Shown here in pieces: positions 55,297 through 63,607 of a stretch of 64,000 bases of DNA; the stretch's first letter is position 1, and every line of letters starts with the position of its first letter. Under the pieces are notes generated by a model that ran no database searches, had not been told where the DNA came from, and saw only the letters and a program-made list of their open reading frames with translations. The stretch spans positions 1-64,000 of the forward strand of contig NZ_JADGLL010000002.1 in assembly GCF_015235415.1 (NCBI RefSeq), given 5' to 3'. A program made the position numbers and the translations under genes. The DNA comes from Microbacterium paludicola. Its GTDB lineage: Bacteria; Actinomycetota; Actinomycetes; Actinomycetales; Microbacteriaceae.

Positions 55297-57126
55297 ATGC
55301 CGCACAGTGTGCGCGTGCCTTCCGAAAATCTTCTTGCCCCGCCCCGCGACGCATTCCGTCGCGTCGGTGGGACCGCCGCGGCGGGCACCGGAGCTCAGAC
55401 CGTGGGGGATCTGAGCACCCCGGTGCCGACGCTCGCGGCCGACACTCCGATCCTTGTCGCCGAGCGGCGCTTCCGCGATGAGCCGACGCTCCGCGCCGTC
55501 GCCGTGGCGGGGCCGGGCGGGCTCGCGCTGCTGACGCTGCGGCTGCTCGAGACGCAGCTCAGCGGCCGCCTCGGCTACGGACGCGCACTGCTGTCGCGCG
55601 CGGTGGTGGGCGGGATCGTGGACGCCGACAGCCTCGTGCTCGAGTCGGACGCGCCGCTGCTGGAGGCGGCCGAGCAGCTGCTCACGCGTGTCGACTGGCT
55701 GCGCGACGACGAGGTGCTCGTGATGGGCCCGGACGGCGAGCCCGCCGTGGCGTCGGTATCGGTGATCTTCCGCGAGGTCGGCCTGCTGTTCCGCGACATC
55801 GCGATGCGCGACCAGCTCACGGGACTGCCCAATCGGCGCCTGCTGCACGAGCGGGGGGAGCTGCTGTCCACCGAGGTGGACCCGAGCCGGATGGCCGTGC
55901 TGTACGTCGATCTCGACGGCTTCAAGCAGATCAACGACAGCCTCGGCCACAAGACCGGCGACGAATTGCTTGTGGAGTTCGCGCGGCGGCTGAACGCGTC
56001 CGTGCGCCCCCAGGACCTCGTCGGCCGCCTGGGCGGGGACGAGTTCGCCGTGCTGCTCACCGACGTGGGCGAGGAGGAGACGATCGCGGTCGCCGACCGC
56101 ATCATCGCCGCGTCGCAGGAGAGCTTCCTGATCGACGGCCTGCAGCTGTACCTGTCGGCCAGCGTCGGCGTGGTCACCGGCGCGGAGGTGGCGTACGAGG
56201 AGTCGTCGCTGAGCGTGCTCGACACGCTGCTGCAGCGATCCGACGTCGCGATGCTGCACGCGAAGCGCGCCGGCAAGGCGCGCATCGGTCGGCTCGGGGC
56301 CCACGACGACATGGCGTCACCCAACCGGCCCGCGGTGATCCGGCGCCGGCTTGGTCACGCGCTGGAGCAGGCGGCGCAGAACGAGACCGCGCCCGGCGTG
56401 CTCTCGCTGCACTACCAGCCGAAGCTCGATCTGCACTCGGGCGAGGTCGAGTCGGTCGAGGCGCTGCTGCGGTGGAACGATTCCGAGCTGGGCCAGGTCT
56501 CTCCTGCCGAGTTCATCCCCGTCGCCGAGCACACGGGCCAGATCCGGGCGCTCGGATCGTGGGTGCTGCGCGCGGCGTGCCGGCAGGCGAGGGAGTGGAT
56601 GGACCAGGGGCACAGCTGGACCGTCGCGATCAACGTGTCTCCCGTGCAGCTGGGCATCCAGGGATTCGTCTCCGAGGTGCTCGGGGCGGTGCGCACCGCC
56701 GGCATCCCGACACGCCTGCTGCAGATCGAGGTGACCGAGAGCAGCGCGATCGGCGACGTCCCGTTCGCGCTCGAGCAGCTCGCGGATCTGCGGACGGCGG
56801 GCGTGCGGGTGCACCTCGACGACTTCGGCACCGGATACTCGTCGCTCGCGCGCCTGCGTCACCTGCCGCTGGACGCGCTGAAGATCGATCAGAGCATCAC
56901 CGGCCGGATCGACTCGGATGAGGCCGATGCGATGCTGCTGGCGGGCGTGATCGGCGCGGCGCATCTCCTCGGGCTCACGGTGATCGCCGAGGGCGTGGAA
57001 CGCGATACCCAGTTCACGCGCCTCAGTGAGCTCGGGTGCGACGTGGTGCAGGGGTACCTGATCGGCCGGCCGAGCCCCGCGGGCGACCTGCCGCGCCTGT
57101 CGGCCGGTCCGTTCCCGCTCGCCTGA
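55297..57126 (+). CDS. GGDEF-EAL cyclic-di-GMP protein
   Basis: A 609-residue soluble protein. Residues about 30-165 form a CBS-like sensory region (DLSTPVPTLAADTPILVAERRF). A GGDEF domain follows with an intact GGDEF at residues 246-250 and DGFKQINDSLGH. The EAL domain has Glu388-Ala-Leu in VEALLRW, NVSPVQL, DDFGTGYSSL and AEGVE motifs. Both synthase and phosphodiesterase sites look intact, so it may make, degrade or sense c-di-GMP. No membrane segments. An alternative GTG start lies 15 nt downstream. Confidence 0.92.
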   Translation: MPHSVRVPSENLLAPPRDAFRRVGGTAAAGTGAQTVGDLSTPVPTLAADTPILVAERRFRDEPTLRAVAVAGPGGLALLTLRLLETQLSGRLGYGRALLSRAVVGGIVDADSLVLESDAPLLEAAEQLLTRVDWLRDDEVLVMGPDGEPAVASVSVIFREVGLLFRDIAMRDQLTGLPNRRLLHERGELLSTEVDPSRMAVLYVDLDGFKQINDSLGHKTGDELLVEFARRLNASVRPQDLVGRLGGDEFAVLLTDVGEEETIAVADRIIAASQESFLIDGLQLYLSASVGVVTGAEVAYEESSLSVLDTLLQRSDVAMLHAKRAGKARIGRLGAHDDMASPNRPAVIRRRLGHALEQAAQNETAPGVLSLHYQPKLDLHSGEVESVEALLRWNDSELGQVSPAEFIPVAEHTGQIRALGSWVLRAACRQAREWMDQGHSWTVAINVSPVQLGIQGFVSEVLGAVRTAGIPTRLLQIEVTESSAIGDVPFALEQLADLRTAGVRVHLDDFGTGYSSLARLRHLPLDALKIDQSITGRIDSDEADAMLLAGVIGAAHLLGLTVIAEGVERDTQFTRLSELGCDVVQGYLIGRPSPAGDLPRLSAGPFPLA

Positions 57127-57146
57127 CGCCCGGCCGCAGCAGCGCG

Positions 57147-57542
57147 TCAGCCGGCGTCGGGTCGCCGGAGGATCAGCAGCGTGCTCTCCCGCGCCGCCGC
57201 GCTGACCACGGTGTCGATGTAGCGGGGACCGAAGTGGCCGTACTTCGCGCGATAGACGTCGTCGACCGCGTCCTGACGCGGATCTCCCGCGTCCACCGGC
57301 TCGAAGAGCACGTCGAACTCCGCGTCGCCGACGCGGATGCGCCCGGTTCCCGCGGCCACCGCGCGTCGGAACCAGCCGTTCTCCGGCCCGTACGCGGAGC
57401 GGACGTAGAGGCCCTCGCCGGCGCGGACGGCCCAGATGGTGACGTACGGGCGCAGTGTTCCGTCGTGCCGGTGCGAGGCGATCTGCAGCTCCTCCGCGCG
57501 CCCGATCCGGTCAAGGTCGTCTGTTGTCCACTCGCTTGTCAT
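57147..57542 (-). CDS. DUF2255 family protein
   Basis: A 131-residue small protein containing IASHRHDGTLRPYVTIWAVRAGEGLYVRSA and the C-terminal YRAKYGHFGPRYIDTVVS, matching the DUF2255 group, which is related to deazaflavin/F420-binding split-barrel proteins. Cofactor binding is plausible and unproven. The ATG at 57542 is preferred; the longer frame overlaps the neighbour. It lies next to another small gene on the same strand. Confidence 0.82.
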   Translation of the reverse strand: MTSEWTTDDLDRIGRAEELQIASHRHDGTLRPYVTIWAVRAGEGLYVRSAYGPENGWFRRAVAAGTGRIRVGDAEFDVLFEPVDAGDPRQDAVDDVYRAKYGHFGPRYIDTVVSAAARESTLLILRRPDAG

Positions 57543-57562
57543 GCGTCCTCCTCCGTCGGCAC

Positions 57563-57928
57563 TCACAGGGTAGGCCGGGGCGACGCCGGGAGGGGCGGTT
57601 TCGGTGCGGTTGCGCGCCGGCCGGGATCGTCCGCGAGACGCCGGGCGGCCGCGTCGCGTCGTGTCACGGCGTTGCGCCAGACGACCGTGCTGACGGTTCC
57701 GCGCTCGGCCGTCCACTCGACGATGACGACGCGGTCGTTCCAGCCGCGAGCGAAGGCCTCGATGCGCTCGGTCGGGCGATGCGGCCACGAGATCCACGCC
57801 CAGACCGGCATGGCATCGCTGTGCCATTCGATCGGCTGCGGCCCGTACGCCAGCGCCGGCAGCGTGCAGGGGGCGATGTTCGACACGACGATCTCGAGCA
57901 TCTGCTCACTGACCTTCGTACTCGCCAC
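57563..57928 (-). CDS. Conserved small protein, unknown function
   Basis: A 121-residue protein starting MASTKVSEQMLEIVVSNIAP with a Trp-rich centre (WHSDAMPVWAWISWPHRP) and WNDRVVIVEW. The C-terminal 30 residues are Arg/Ala/Pro-rich. The pattern resembles an uncharacterised family seen in Microbacteriaceae, as far as I recall. No signal peptide or helix-turn-helix. It starts 51 nt downstream of the kinase stop, so it may be in the kinase operon. Confidence 0.65.
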   Translation of the reverse strand: MASTKVSEQMLEIVVSNIAPCTLPALAYGPQPIEWHSDAMPVWAWISWPHRPTERIEAFARGWNDRVVIVEWTAERGTVSTVVWRNAVTRRDAAARRLADDPGRRATAPKPPLPASPRPTL

Positions 57929-57979
57929 GGATGAGGAGCGTAGGCGCAGCCGCGGACATGCGCGGCCCGCCGGCGCCGA

Positions 57980-59473
57980 CTACTGCACCGGCTGCTCCGT
58001 GGGAAGGGGTGTCGGGATCTCGACCGGCGCCGAATCGTCGCCGTCGTCCTCGGCATCCTCCTCGGCGGCCTTCTGCTGCTCCTCCTCCGCCTTCCGCTGC
58101 TCTTCCGCGGCCTTCTCTTCGGCCTTCCGCTGCTCCTCGGCCGCCTTCTCGGCCTCCTTCGCTGCCTTCTCGTCCGCCTTGCGCTGCTCCTCCTCGGCCT
58201 TGCTCTGCTCGTCCTCCGAGACGGGCGGGGCGGCCGGCACCTCGGCGGGCTGCTCCTCGGCCGGAGCGGTCGGCTCGGGCGACGGGGTCCGCTCCACGGC
58301 GGGAGCGACGGACCGGTTCGGCTCGCCCGATCCGGCCAGCCCGGAGCCGAGCGCCCAGACTCCGATGCCCGCCGCGGCCAGTGCCGCGGCGGCCCCCGTG
58401 ACGGCAAGCGCGCGGCGCCCCCGACGCGATGGTGCCGCGGGATGCGCCGCGGCCGTGTGCTGCGCCGTGACGGGAGGGCCCGGCGCCTGCGCGAACGCGG
58501 TGGTGGCGTCCGTGGCCGGGAAGGCGGTCGTCGGCGCGTCGCCCGCGGCGGCTGCGGCACCCGCGGTGCCCGCACCGAGCACCGCCGCGCCGCCGAGCGC
58601 GGCGAGAGGCACGGTCGCCGCGCCGTCGCGGTCCGCCGCCCGGCGGCTCGCGAGACGCGAGGTCTCGCCCGCGACGGCCGCGGCGGACGGGCGGTGCGCC
58701 GGATCCTGCGCGGTCATCCGATCGATCAGCGACGCCCACTCAGGCGGCACCGACGCGGGGATGGTGGGGCGCGCCGTCTGGCGCGCGACGAGGCTCTCCA
58801 TCGGCGTCGACCGCGGGAAGCCCGGCGAGCCGGACAGCGTCTCGAGCAGCACAAGCCCGAGCGCGTAGATGTCGGCGGCGGGCGTCGGCGCTTCGCCGCG
58901 CGCCTGCTCGGGCGCGAGGTACGCCGCCGTGCCCATCACCAGCCCGGGGGAGGTCATCCGGTCGCCGTCGAGGAGGTACGCGATGCCGAAGTCGGCGAGC
59001 TTCGCGTGGAAGCGGCGCCCCGGTGTCTCGGTCGAGGCGAGCAGCACGTTCGATGGCTTGATGTCGCGGTGCACGATTCCCGCGCGGTGTACCGTGTGCA
59101 GGCCCTCGGCGAGCTCGGTGGCGAGGACGGCGGTCTCGGCGGGGGAGAGCGGTCCCTCCCGCAGCAGCCGCGACAGGGGTGGTCCGTCGACGTACTCCAT
59201 CACGAGGTAGTCCTGGCCCTGTCCGATGTGTGCGTCGAAGAGCGTCACGAGCGACGGGTGGCTGAGTGAGGCCAGCAGGGTGACCTCGCTGTGCGCACGT
59301 GCGGCGGCGTCGCCCTCCATGTCGGCGATGAGCTTGATCGCCACGGTGCGGCCGAGGGCGGCGTCCTCGGCGCGGTAGACACGGGACATCCCGCCCGTGC
59401 CGATGCGCTCGATCAGGCGGTAACGGCCGTCGAGGATGGCGCCCGTCTGCGATTCGGGTTCGCTTCCGGTCAT
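57980..59473 (-). CDS. Membrane Ser/Thr protein kinase with coiled-coil C-terminus
   Basis: A 497-residue Hanks-type kinase. The kinase domain (residues 15-275) has the Gly loop IGTGGMSRVY (24-33), Lys47 in VAIKLI, the catalytic loop HRDIKPSN with Asp137, and DFG from Asp161. A Pro/Ala-rich juxtamembrane region, one membrane helix (about 365-385) and an extracytoplasmic Glu/Lys/Ala heptad-like coiled coil (about 420-475) follow. PASTA domains, common in cell-wall-sensing kinases, are absent. It is divergent from a CHAP hydrolase gene (156 nt apart), which suggests a cell-surface signal. Confidence 0.92.
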   Translation of the reverse strand: MTGSEPESQTGAILDGRYRLIERIGTGGMSRVYRAEDAALGRTVAIKLIADMEGDAAARAHSEVTLLASLSHPSLVTLFDAHIGQGQDYLVMEYVDGPPLSRLLREGPLSPAETAVLATELAEGLHTVHRAGIVHRDIKPSNVLLASTETPGRRFHAKLADFGIAYLLDGDRMTSPGLVMGTAAYLAPEQARGEAPTPAADIYALGLVLLETLSGSPGFPRSTPMESLVARQTARPTIPASVPPEWASLIDRMTAQDPAHRPSAAAVAGETSRLASRRAADRDGAATVPLAALGGAAVLGAGTAGAAAAAGDAPTTAFPATDATTAFAQAPGPPVTAQHTAAAHPAAPSRRGRRALAVTGAAAALAAAGIGVWALGSGLAGSGEPNRSVAPAVERTPSPEPTAPAEEQPAEVPAAPPVSEDEQSKAEEEQRKADEKAAKEAEKAAEEQRKAEEKAAEEQRKAEEEQQKAAEEDAEDDGDDSAPVEIPTPLPTEQPVQ

Positions 59474-59584
59474 GCCTCCACCGTACGGACCCGGCCTGGG
59501 TGCGCCATCCGGGTTGACAATCCGCGGCCGGCTGTCCGTCGCGGTGGACAGGACCCGGTGCCCGGGCACAACCCGAGTACCCGA

Positions 59585-59590
59585 TAGTGT
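59585..59590 (+). promoter_or_regulatory. Candidate -10 box of the CHAP hydrolase gene
   Basis: TAGTGT lies 40 nt before the GTG at 59630; GAGGAG at 59619-59624 serves as ribosome binding site, so this is a leadered transcript. Confidence 0.4.
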
Positions 59591-59629
59591 TCGGCCGGGC
59601 CTGTGTGCGCACGCCCGTGAGGAGTGGAT

Positions 59630-60724
59630 GTGACCATCGTCGACCGACGCGCCGGGATCCGGCTGCCCCGGGCCCTTGCCGCCCTGCTCGCGACCCTCGC
59701 GCTGGTGGTGTCGTCCCTGGTGTTCGTCGCGCCCGCGCAGGCGATCACCTGGGGCCCGAAGCTCTGCGACGGCTTCGCCGCCTGCGCCGCCAAGGGGTAC
59801 GGCAACGCCGGCTACCAGAGCGTGTACAAGCAGTCGTTCTGGAACATGTACGGCGGTCACAACTGCACGAATTACGTCGCCTACCGCATGCAGAAGGCGG
59901 GGATCCCGCGCTTCGTCCGCGTCGGCTACGGCAACGCGTACCAGTGGGGAGCGGAGGCGAAGGCCGCGGGCCTCGCGGTCGACAAGGGCACGCCCCGCGT
60001 CGGCGACGTCGCGTGGTGGGACCGTGCCGCGATCGGCGGCAGCGGCCTCGGGCACGTCGCCTACGTCGAGAAGGTCGACGTCAGGGCCGGCACCTTCACG
60101 GTCTCGGAGGACAACTACAGCTCCGACTTCGACTGGCGCGTGTACCGGATCAGCGAGGTCTCCGGATTCATCCGCGTCGCCAAGCCGTCGCTTCCCGCGT
60201 CGCCGATCCCGACGGTCTCCGGATCGGCGGTCGTCGGCGGGACGCTCACCGCCAGGCCCGGCACGTGGGCGCCGACCGGTGTCGCGCTGACGTATCGGTG
60301 GCTGCGCAACGGGGCGGCCATCTCCGGCGCGACGAAGAGCACCTATCGCGTGGTCACGGCCGACGCCGGCACCAAGGTGTCGGTGCAGGTCACGGGCGCC
60401 AAGGCGGGATACACGACCACCACGCGCAGGAGCGCGGCGGTGTCGGTGCCGCTGCTGGCGATGAGCGCGCCGGTGCCGACGATCACCGGCACGCTGCGCG
60501 TCGGCTCGACTCTCACCGCGAACCCGGGAGCGTGGGCGCCGTCGGGCGTGGTCCTCACCTACCAGTGGCTGCGCGCCGGACAGCCGATCGCCGGGGCGAC
60601 CGCGCGCACCTACAGGCTCGCGGCGGCCGACAAGGGCAAGGCGATCTCGGTGCGGGTGACCGGCAAGAAGGCGAACTACGCGACGACCGCGCGGACCAGC
60701 AAGGCGACGGCGGCGATCAGGTAG
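59630..60724 (+). CDS. Secreted CHAP-domain hydrolase with two Ig-like repeats
   Basis: A 364-residue exported protein. The signal peptide (residues 1-38) ends near PAQA. The CHAP domain (about 40-185) has Cys79 in GGHNCTNYVAYRM and His142 in GHVAYVEK, the Cys-His pair of amidases and endopeptidases that cut peptidoglycan. Two repeats of about 85 residues follow, each with GTLTA-PG-WAP-V-LTY-WLR and a YR-V/A-DAG/KGK core. These Ig-like domains probably bind the wall. The GTG at 59630 fits the GAGGAG site; a GTG two codons earlier is possible. Its stop overlaps the convergent HTH gene by 8 nt. Confidence 0.88.
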   Translation: MTIVDRRAGIRLPRALAALLATLALVVSSLVFVAPAQAITWGPKLCDGFAACAAKGYGNAGYQSVYKQSFWNMYGGHNCTNYVAYRMQKAGIPRFVRVGYGNAYQWGAEAKAAGLAVDKGTPRVGDVAWWDRAAIGGSGLGHVAYVEKVDVRAGTFTVSEDNYSSDFDWRVYRISEVSGFIRVAKPSLPASPIPTVSGSAVVGGTLTARPGTWAPTGVALTYRWLRNGAAISGATKSTYRVVTADAGTKVSVQVTGAKAGYTTTTRRSAAVSVPLLAMSAPVPTITGTLRVGSTLTANPGAWAPSGVVLTYQWLRAGQPIAGATARTYRLAAADKGKAISVRVTGKKANYATTARTSKATAAIR

Positions 60725-60962
60725 CGGCCGGCTCGGGCTCGCCGGGCTCGCCGGGCTCGTCCGGCTCCCAGCGCAGCACGTCGCCCGGCTGGCACTCGAG
60801 CACCCGGCAGATCGCGTCGAGGGTCGTGAAGCGCACCGCCTTCGCGCGGCCGTTCTTCAGCACCGCCAGGTTCGCGGGAGTGATGCCCACTCGCTCCGCC
60901 AGGGTGCCGACGGCCATCTTGCGCCGCGCCAGCATCACATCGACGTCGACGATGATCGCCAT
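60717..60962 (-). CDS. XRE/Cro-C1-type HTH regulator
   Basis: An 81-residue HTH protein. The helix-turn-helix (residues 14-60) reads KMAVGTLAERVGITPANLAVLKNGRAKAVRFTTLDAICRVLEC, the YozG-like subgroup that pairs with DUF2975 proteins. A Glu/Pro-rich tail ends it. Start codon overlaps the DUF2975 stop by one base. Probably autoregulates through the CTATCG inverted repeat upstream of the operon. Confidence 0.88.
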   Translation of the reverse strand: MAIIVDVDVMLARRKMAVGTLAERVGITPANLAVLKNGRAKAVRFTTLDAICRVLECQPGDVLRWEPDEPGEPGEPEPAAT

Positions 60963-61447
60963 CAGACCACCCCGTCGAGCTCGGAGCGCAGCGTCCGGGC
61001 CTCGATCTCGCGGTCCATCGCCTGCTGCAGCAGCTGGCGCATCACCACGACGAGCAGCGCGACGCCGCCGGTGACGAACGCCGCCCCGCACACGAGGCCC
61101 ACCACGCCGGGCGCCGCCGAACCGGGCGCCAGCAGTGCGGCGAGAGCGAAGGTCACGACCGCGTCGAACGCGATCGCGCCGATGATGACATCCACCCAGC
61201 GGAAGGCCGCGCGGGAGAAGACCGATCCTCGGCGCACGAGGGTCAGCAGGCGCCAGATGCACACGGCGCACACCTGCAGCCCGAGGATCCAGAAAGCGGC
61301 GATGGCGACGAGCACGATCCGGCCCCACAGCGCCTCTCCCTCGAGGTCGACCCACACAAGGGGCAGGATGACCGCCTGTACGAACAGGGATCCGGCGAGC
61401 GAGAGCGCGATCACGATCTGCAGCGCCAGGACGACGTACTTGCCCAT
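60962..61447 (-). CDS. DUF2975 membrane protein
   Basis: A 161-residue protein with four hydrophobic segments (near residues 4-28, 42-66, 85-112 and 117-140) and a cytosolic C-terminus, matching DUF2975. Such proteins are almost always encoded with a small XRE regulator, as here. Function is unknown; a membrane sensor for the regulator is one idea. AAGGAG lies 6 nt before the ATG at 61447. Confidence 0.85.
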   Translation of the reverse strand: MGKYVVLALQIVIALSLAGSLFVQAVILPLVWVDLEGEALWGRIVLVAIAAFWILGLQVCAVCIWRLLTLVRRGSVFSRAAFRWVDVIIGAIAFDAVVTFALAALLAPGSAAPGVVGLVCGAAFVTGGVALLVVVMRQLLQQAMDREIEARTLRSELDGVV

Positions 61448-61478
61448 GGGGCCTCCTTCATCGAAGAACGACATAAAC

Positions 61479-61495
61479 CTATCGCAAGTCGATAG
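61479..61495. promoter_or_regulatory. Candidate operator of the DUF2975-XRE operon
   Basis: CTATCG and CGATAG form an inverted repeat around CAAGT, 32-48 nt upstream of the DUF2975 ATG, in the promoter region. Confidence 0.55.
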
Positions 61496-61570
61496 ATACC
61501 GCAACGCTTTCGATCACTGTCTCCCCGAAGCGGCGCCGTCCCGGCGGATCGGGGGCGCCGGGCGCGCGCC

Positions 61571-61576
61571 TAGGCT
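61571..61576 (+). promoter_or_regulatory. Likely -10 box of the DMT transporter, leaderless
   Basis: TAGGCT lies 7 nt before the GTG at 61584. Confidence 0.5.
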
Positions 61577-61583
61577 GGGACGA

Positions 61584-62546
61584 GTGAGTGGATCCCGTGG
61601 GCCAGCCGAGGCGCGAGCGCGGCGGGGCGGGATGCTCGCCCTCGCGGCGGCGATCGCGGTCGGCGTGCTCACCGCGATCCAGTCGCGCATCAACGGCGCC
61701 CTCGGGGCGGAGCTCGACAACGGGATCCTGGCGGCGGTCATCTCCTTCGGCAGCGGACTGCTGCTGACCGCCGTGCTCGCCGCCGCGCTGCCGTCCGGCC
61801 GCGCGGGCGTGGCGCGCCTCATCGCCGGCATCCGCGATCGGGGGATCCCGTGGTGGCTGCTCATCGGCGGGGCGGGCGGCGCCTTCACCGTCGCGTCGCA
61901 GGGCCTCGTGGTCGGCATCATCGGCACCGCGCTGTTCACGGTCGGACTCGTCGCCGGCCAGACGCTCAACGGGCTTGTGCTCGATCGGGTCGGGTACAGC
62001 CCCGCCGGTGTCACGGCCGTGACCATCCCGCGGGTGCTCGGCGTCGGGCTGGCGCTCGCCGCGGTCGCGGTGTCGCTCGCCGGTGGCGGAACCGCAGAGG
62101 CGCCGCTGTGGATGCTCATCCTGCCGGTGCTCGTCGGCGCCGGGCTCGCGTGGCAGCAGGGAACGAACGGGCGGCTGCAGCTGAAGACCGGTTCGGCGCT
62201 CACGGCGACGTTCGTGAACTTCGTCGGCGGCACGGTGCTGCTCGCGATCATCGCGCTCGTGCAGGTGCCGCAGGTCGGGTTCTCGCCGCTGCCCGCGTCG
62301 CCGTGGCTGTACACCGGCGGCGCGGTGGGCGTGATCTACATCTTCCTGTCGGCCGCGCTCGCGCCGCGGATCGGGGTGCTGCTGCTGTCCCTCGGGTCGG
62401 TGCTCGGCATGCTCGTGGGATCGTTCGTGCTCGACCTCGTATGGCCGCCCGCCGTGCCGCCGTCGCCGATCCGCTCGGCGATCACCGTCGTCATCGCCTG
62501 CGTGGGCGTGGCCGTCGCGGCCTTCGGGCGTCGGCCCGTCCGCTGA
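61584..62546 (+). CDS. DMT-family transporter (DUF606/EamA_3-like)
   Basis: A 320-residue membrane protein with ten hydrophobic segments in two repeats, each with a QSRINGALG- or QQGTNGRLQ-type motif (near residues 33 and 192), the hallmark of the YdcZ/DUF606 subfamily. Substrate is unknown. GTG start after a Pribnow-like box with no Shine-Dalgarno. Confidence 0.85.
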   Translation: MSGSRGPAEARARRGGMLALAAAIAVGVLTAIQSRINGALGAELDNGILAAVISFGSGLLLTAVLAAALPSGRAGVARLIAGIRDRGIPWWLLIGGAGGAFTVASQGLVVGIIGTALFTVGLVAGQTLNGLVLDRVGYSPAGVTAVTIPRVLGVGLALAAVAVSLAGGGTAEAPLWMLILPVLVGAGLAWQQGTNGRLQLKTGSALTATFVNFVGGTVLLAIIALVQVPQVGFSPLPASPWLYTGGAVGVIYIFLSAALAPRIGVLLLSLGSVLGMLVGSFVLDLVWPPAVPPSPIRSAITVVIACVGVAVAAFGRRPVR

Positions 62547-62553
62547 CGCGAGG

Positions 62554-63099
62554 TCAGTCCTTCTTGCCGCGCGGCATGCGCGAGAGGTGGCGGGCGCCGT
62601 CGATCGTCTTGCCGCGCAGCGGACGCGAGCGCTCGGGCTTGCCACCGACGTAGAGCCAGCCGAGCAGGTGCTCGCCCTTCTCCAGGCCGTGGGCCTTCGC
62701 GACCGCCTTGGCGCGCGTGTAGTCGCCGGTGCGCCAGAACACTCCCCAGCCGGCCTCGTCGAGCAGCAGACTCAGGGCGTGCGCGACGCCCGCGGCGGTC
62801 GCCTCCTGCTCCCAGGCGTCGACCTTCTTCGAGCGCACCGATGCCACGACCGCGATCAGCAGGGGAGCGCGCAGCGGCTTGGAGTACACGCCCTTCTTGC
62901 CCTCTGACTTCGCGATCGCGCGGCCGAGGGCGATCCGGTCGTCGCCGCGGATCTCGATGAGCCGCCAGGGCCTGAGCTCCTTGTGATCGGCGACGCGTCC
63001 GGCGGCCGAGACCAGCTCGACGAGCTCGTCGTGGGTCGGCGCCGCATCCGTGACTTTCGAGAGCGAGCGGCGGGCCCGCATCGCCTCGAGGGCGGTCAC
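62554..63099 (-). CDS. Nitroreductase-family flavoprotein
   Basis: A 181-residue member of the FMN-dependent nitroreductase family. The N-terminal FMN-phosphate motif is RARRSLSK near residues 8-15. HKELRPWRLIEI near 39 and GVFWRTGDYT near 118 follow. It starts with GTG inside the msrB stop, so it is probably co-expressed with msrB. Substrate is unknown. Confidence 0.87.
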   Translation of the reverse strand: MTALEAMRARRSLSKVTDAAPTHDELVELVSAAGRVADHKELRPWRLIEIRGDDRIALGRAIAKSEGKKGVYSKPLRAPLLIAVVASVRSKKVDAWEQEATAAGVAHALSLLLDEAGWGVFWRTGDYTRAKAVAKAHGLEKGEHLLGWLYVGGKPERSRPLRGKTIDGARHLSRMPRGKKD

Positions 63100-63503
63100 G
63101 ACTCCTCAGCGGGTGCGAAGTTCAGGGAGAGTGAGTTCATGCAGTAGCGGTCGCCGGTCGGCGTCCCGAACCCGTCGGGGAAGACGTGGCCCAGGTGCGA
63201 GCCGCAGTTCGCGCAGCGCACCTCGGTGCGCCGCATGCCGTGGCTGTTGTCCTCGAGCAGCTCGACCGCGTCGGGGCGCACCGACTCGTAGAAGCTCGGC
63301 CAGCCGCAGTGCGAGTCGAACTTGGTGCCGCTCTGGAAGAGCTCGCTGCCGCACGCGGCACACGTGTACAGGCCCGCGCGCTCCTCATCCAGCAGCTCGC
63401 CCGTCCACGGGCGCTCGGTGCCCGCCTCGCGCAGCACCGCGTACTGCTCGGGCGAGAGCTCAGTGCGCCACTCGTCCTCGGACTTGCTCACGTTGTACGA
63501 CAT
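63096..63503 (-). CDS. msrB: Peptide-methionine (R)-S-oxide reductase
   Basis: A 135-residue enzyme repairing methionine-R-sulfoxide. Zinc ligands are seen as CAAC and CANC. The catalytic segment is DRYCMNSLSLNF with the active Cys near residue 120, and HCGWPSFYE is intact. The ATG at 63503 gives the conserved MSYNVSKSEDEWR start. Translationally coupled to the nitroreductase gene (GTGA). Confidence 0.95.
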   Translation of the reverse strand: MSYNVSKSEDEWRTELSPEQYAVLREAGTERPWTGELLDEERAGLYTCAACGSELFQSGTKFDSHCGWPSFYESVRPDAVELLEDNSHGMRRTEVRCANCGSHLGHVFPDGFGTPTGDRYCMNSLSLNFAPAEES

Positions 63504-63607
63504 GGAATCCTCCCGGGGGTCGCTATCAAGATTACGGCCGTCTGCGGCCATCGGGATCGTGTGTGACGCAGGACGGATCGGCCTCCCGGCCCCGGGAGAA
63601 TGGGGCG

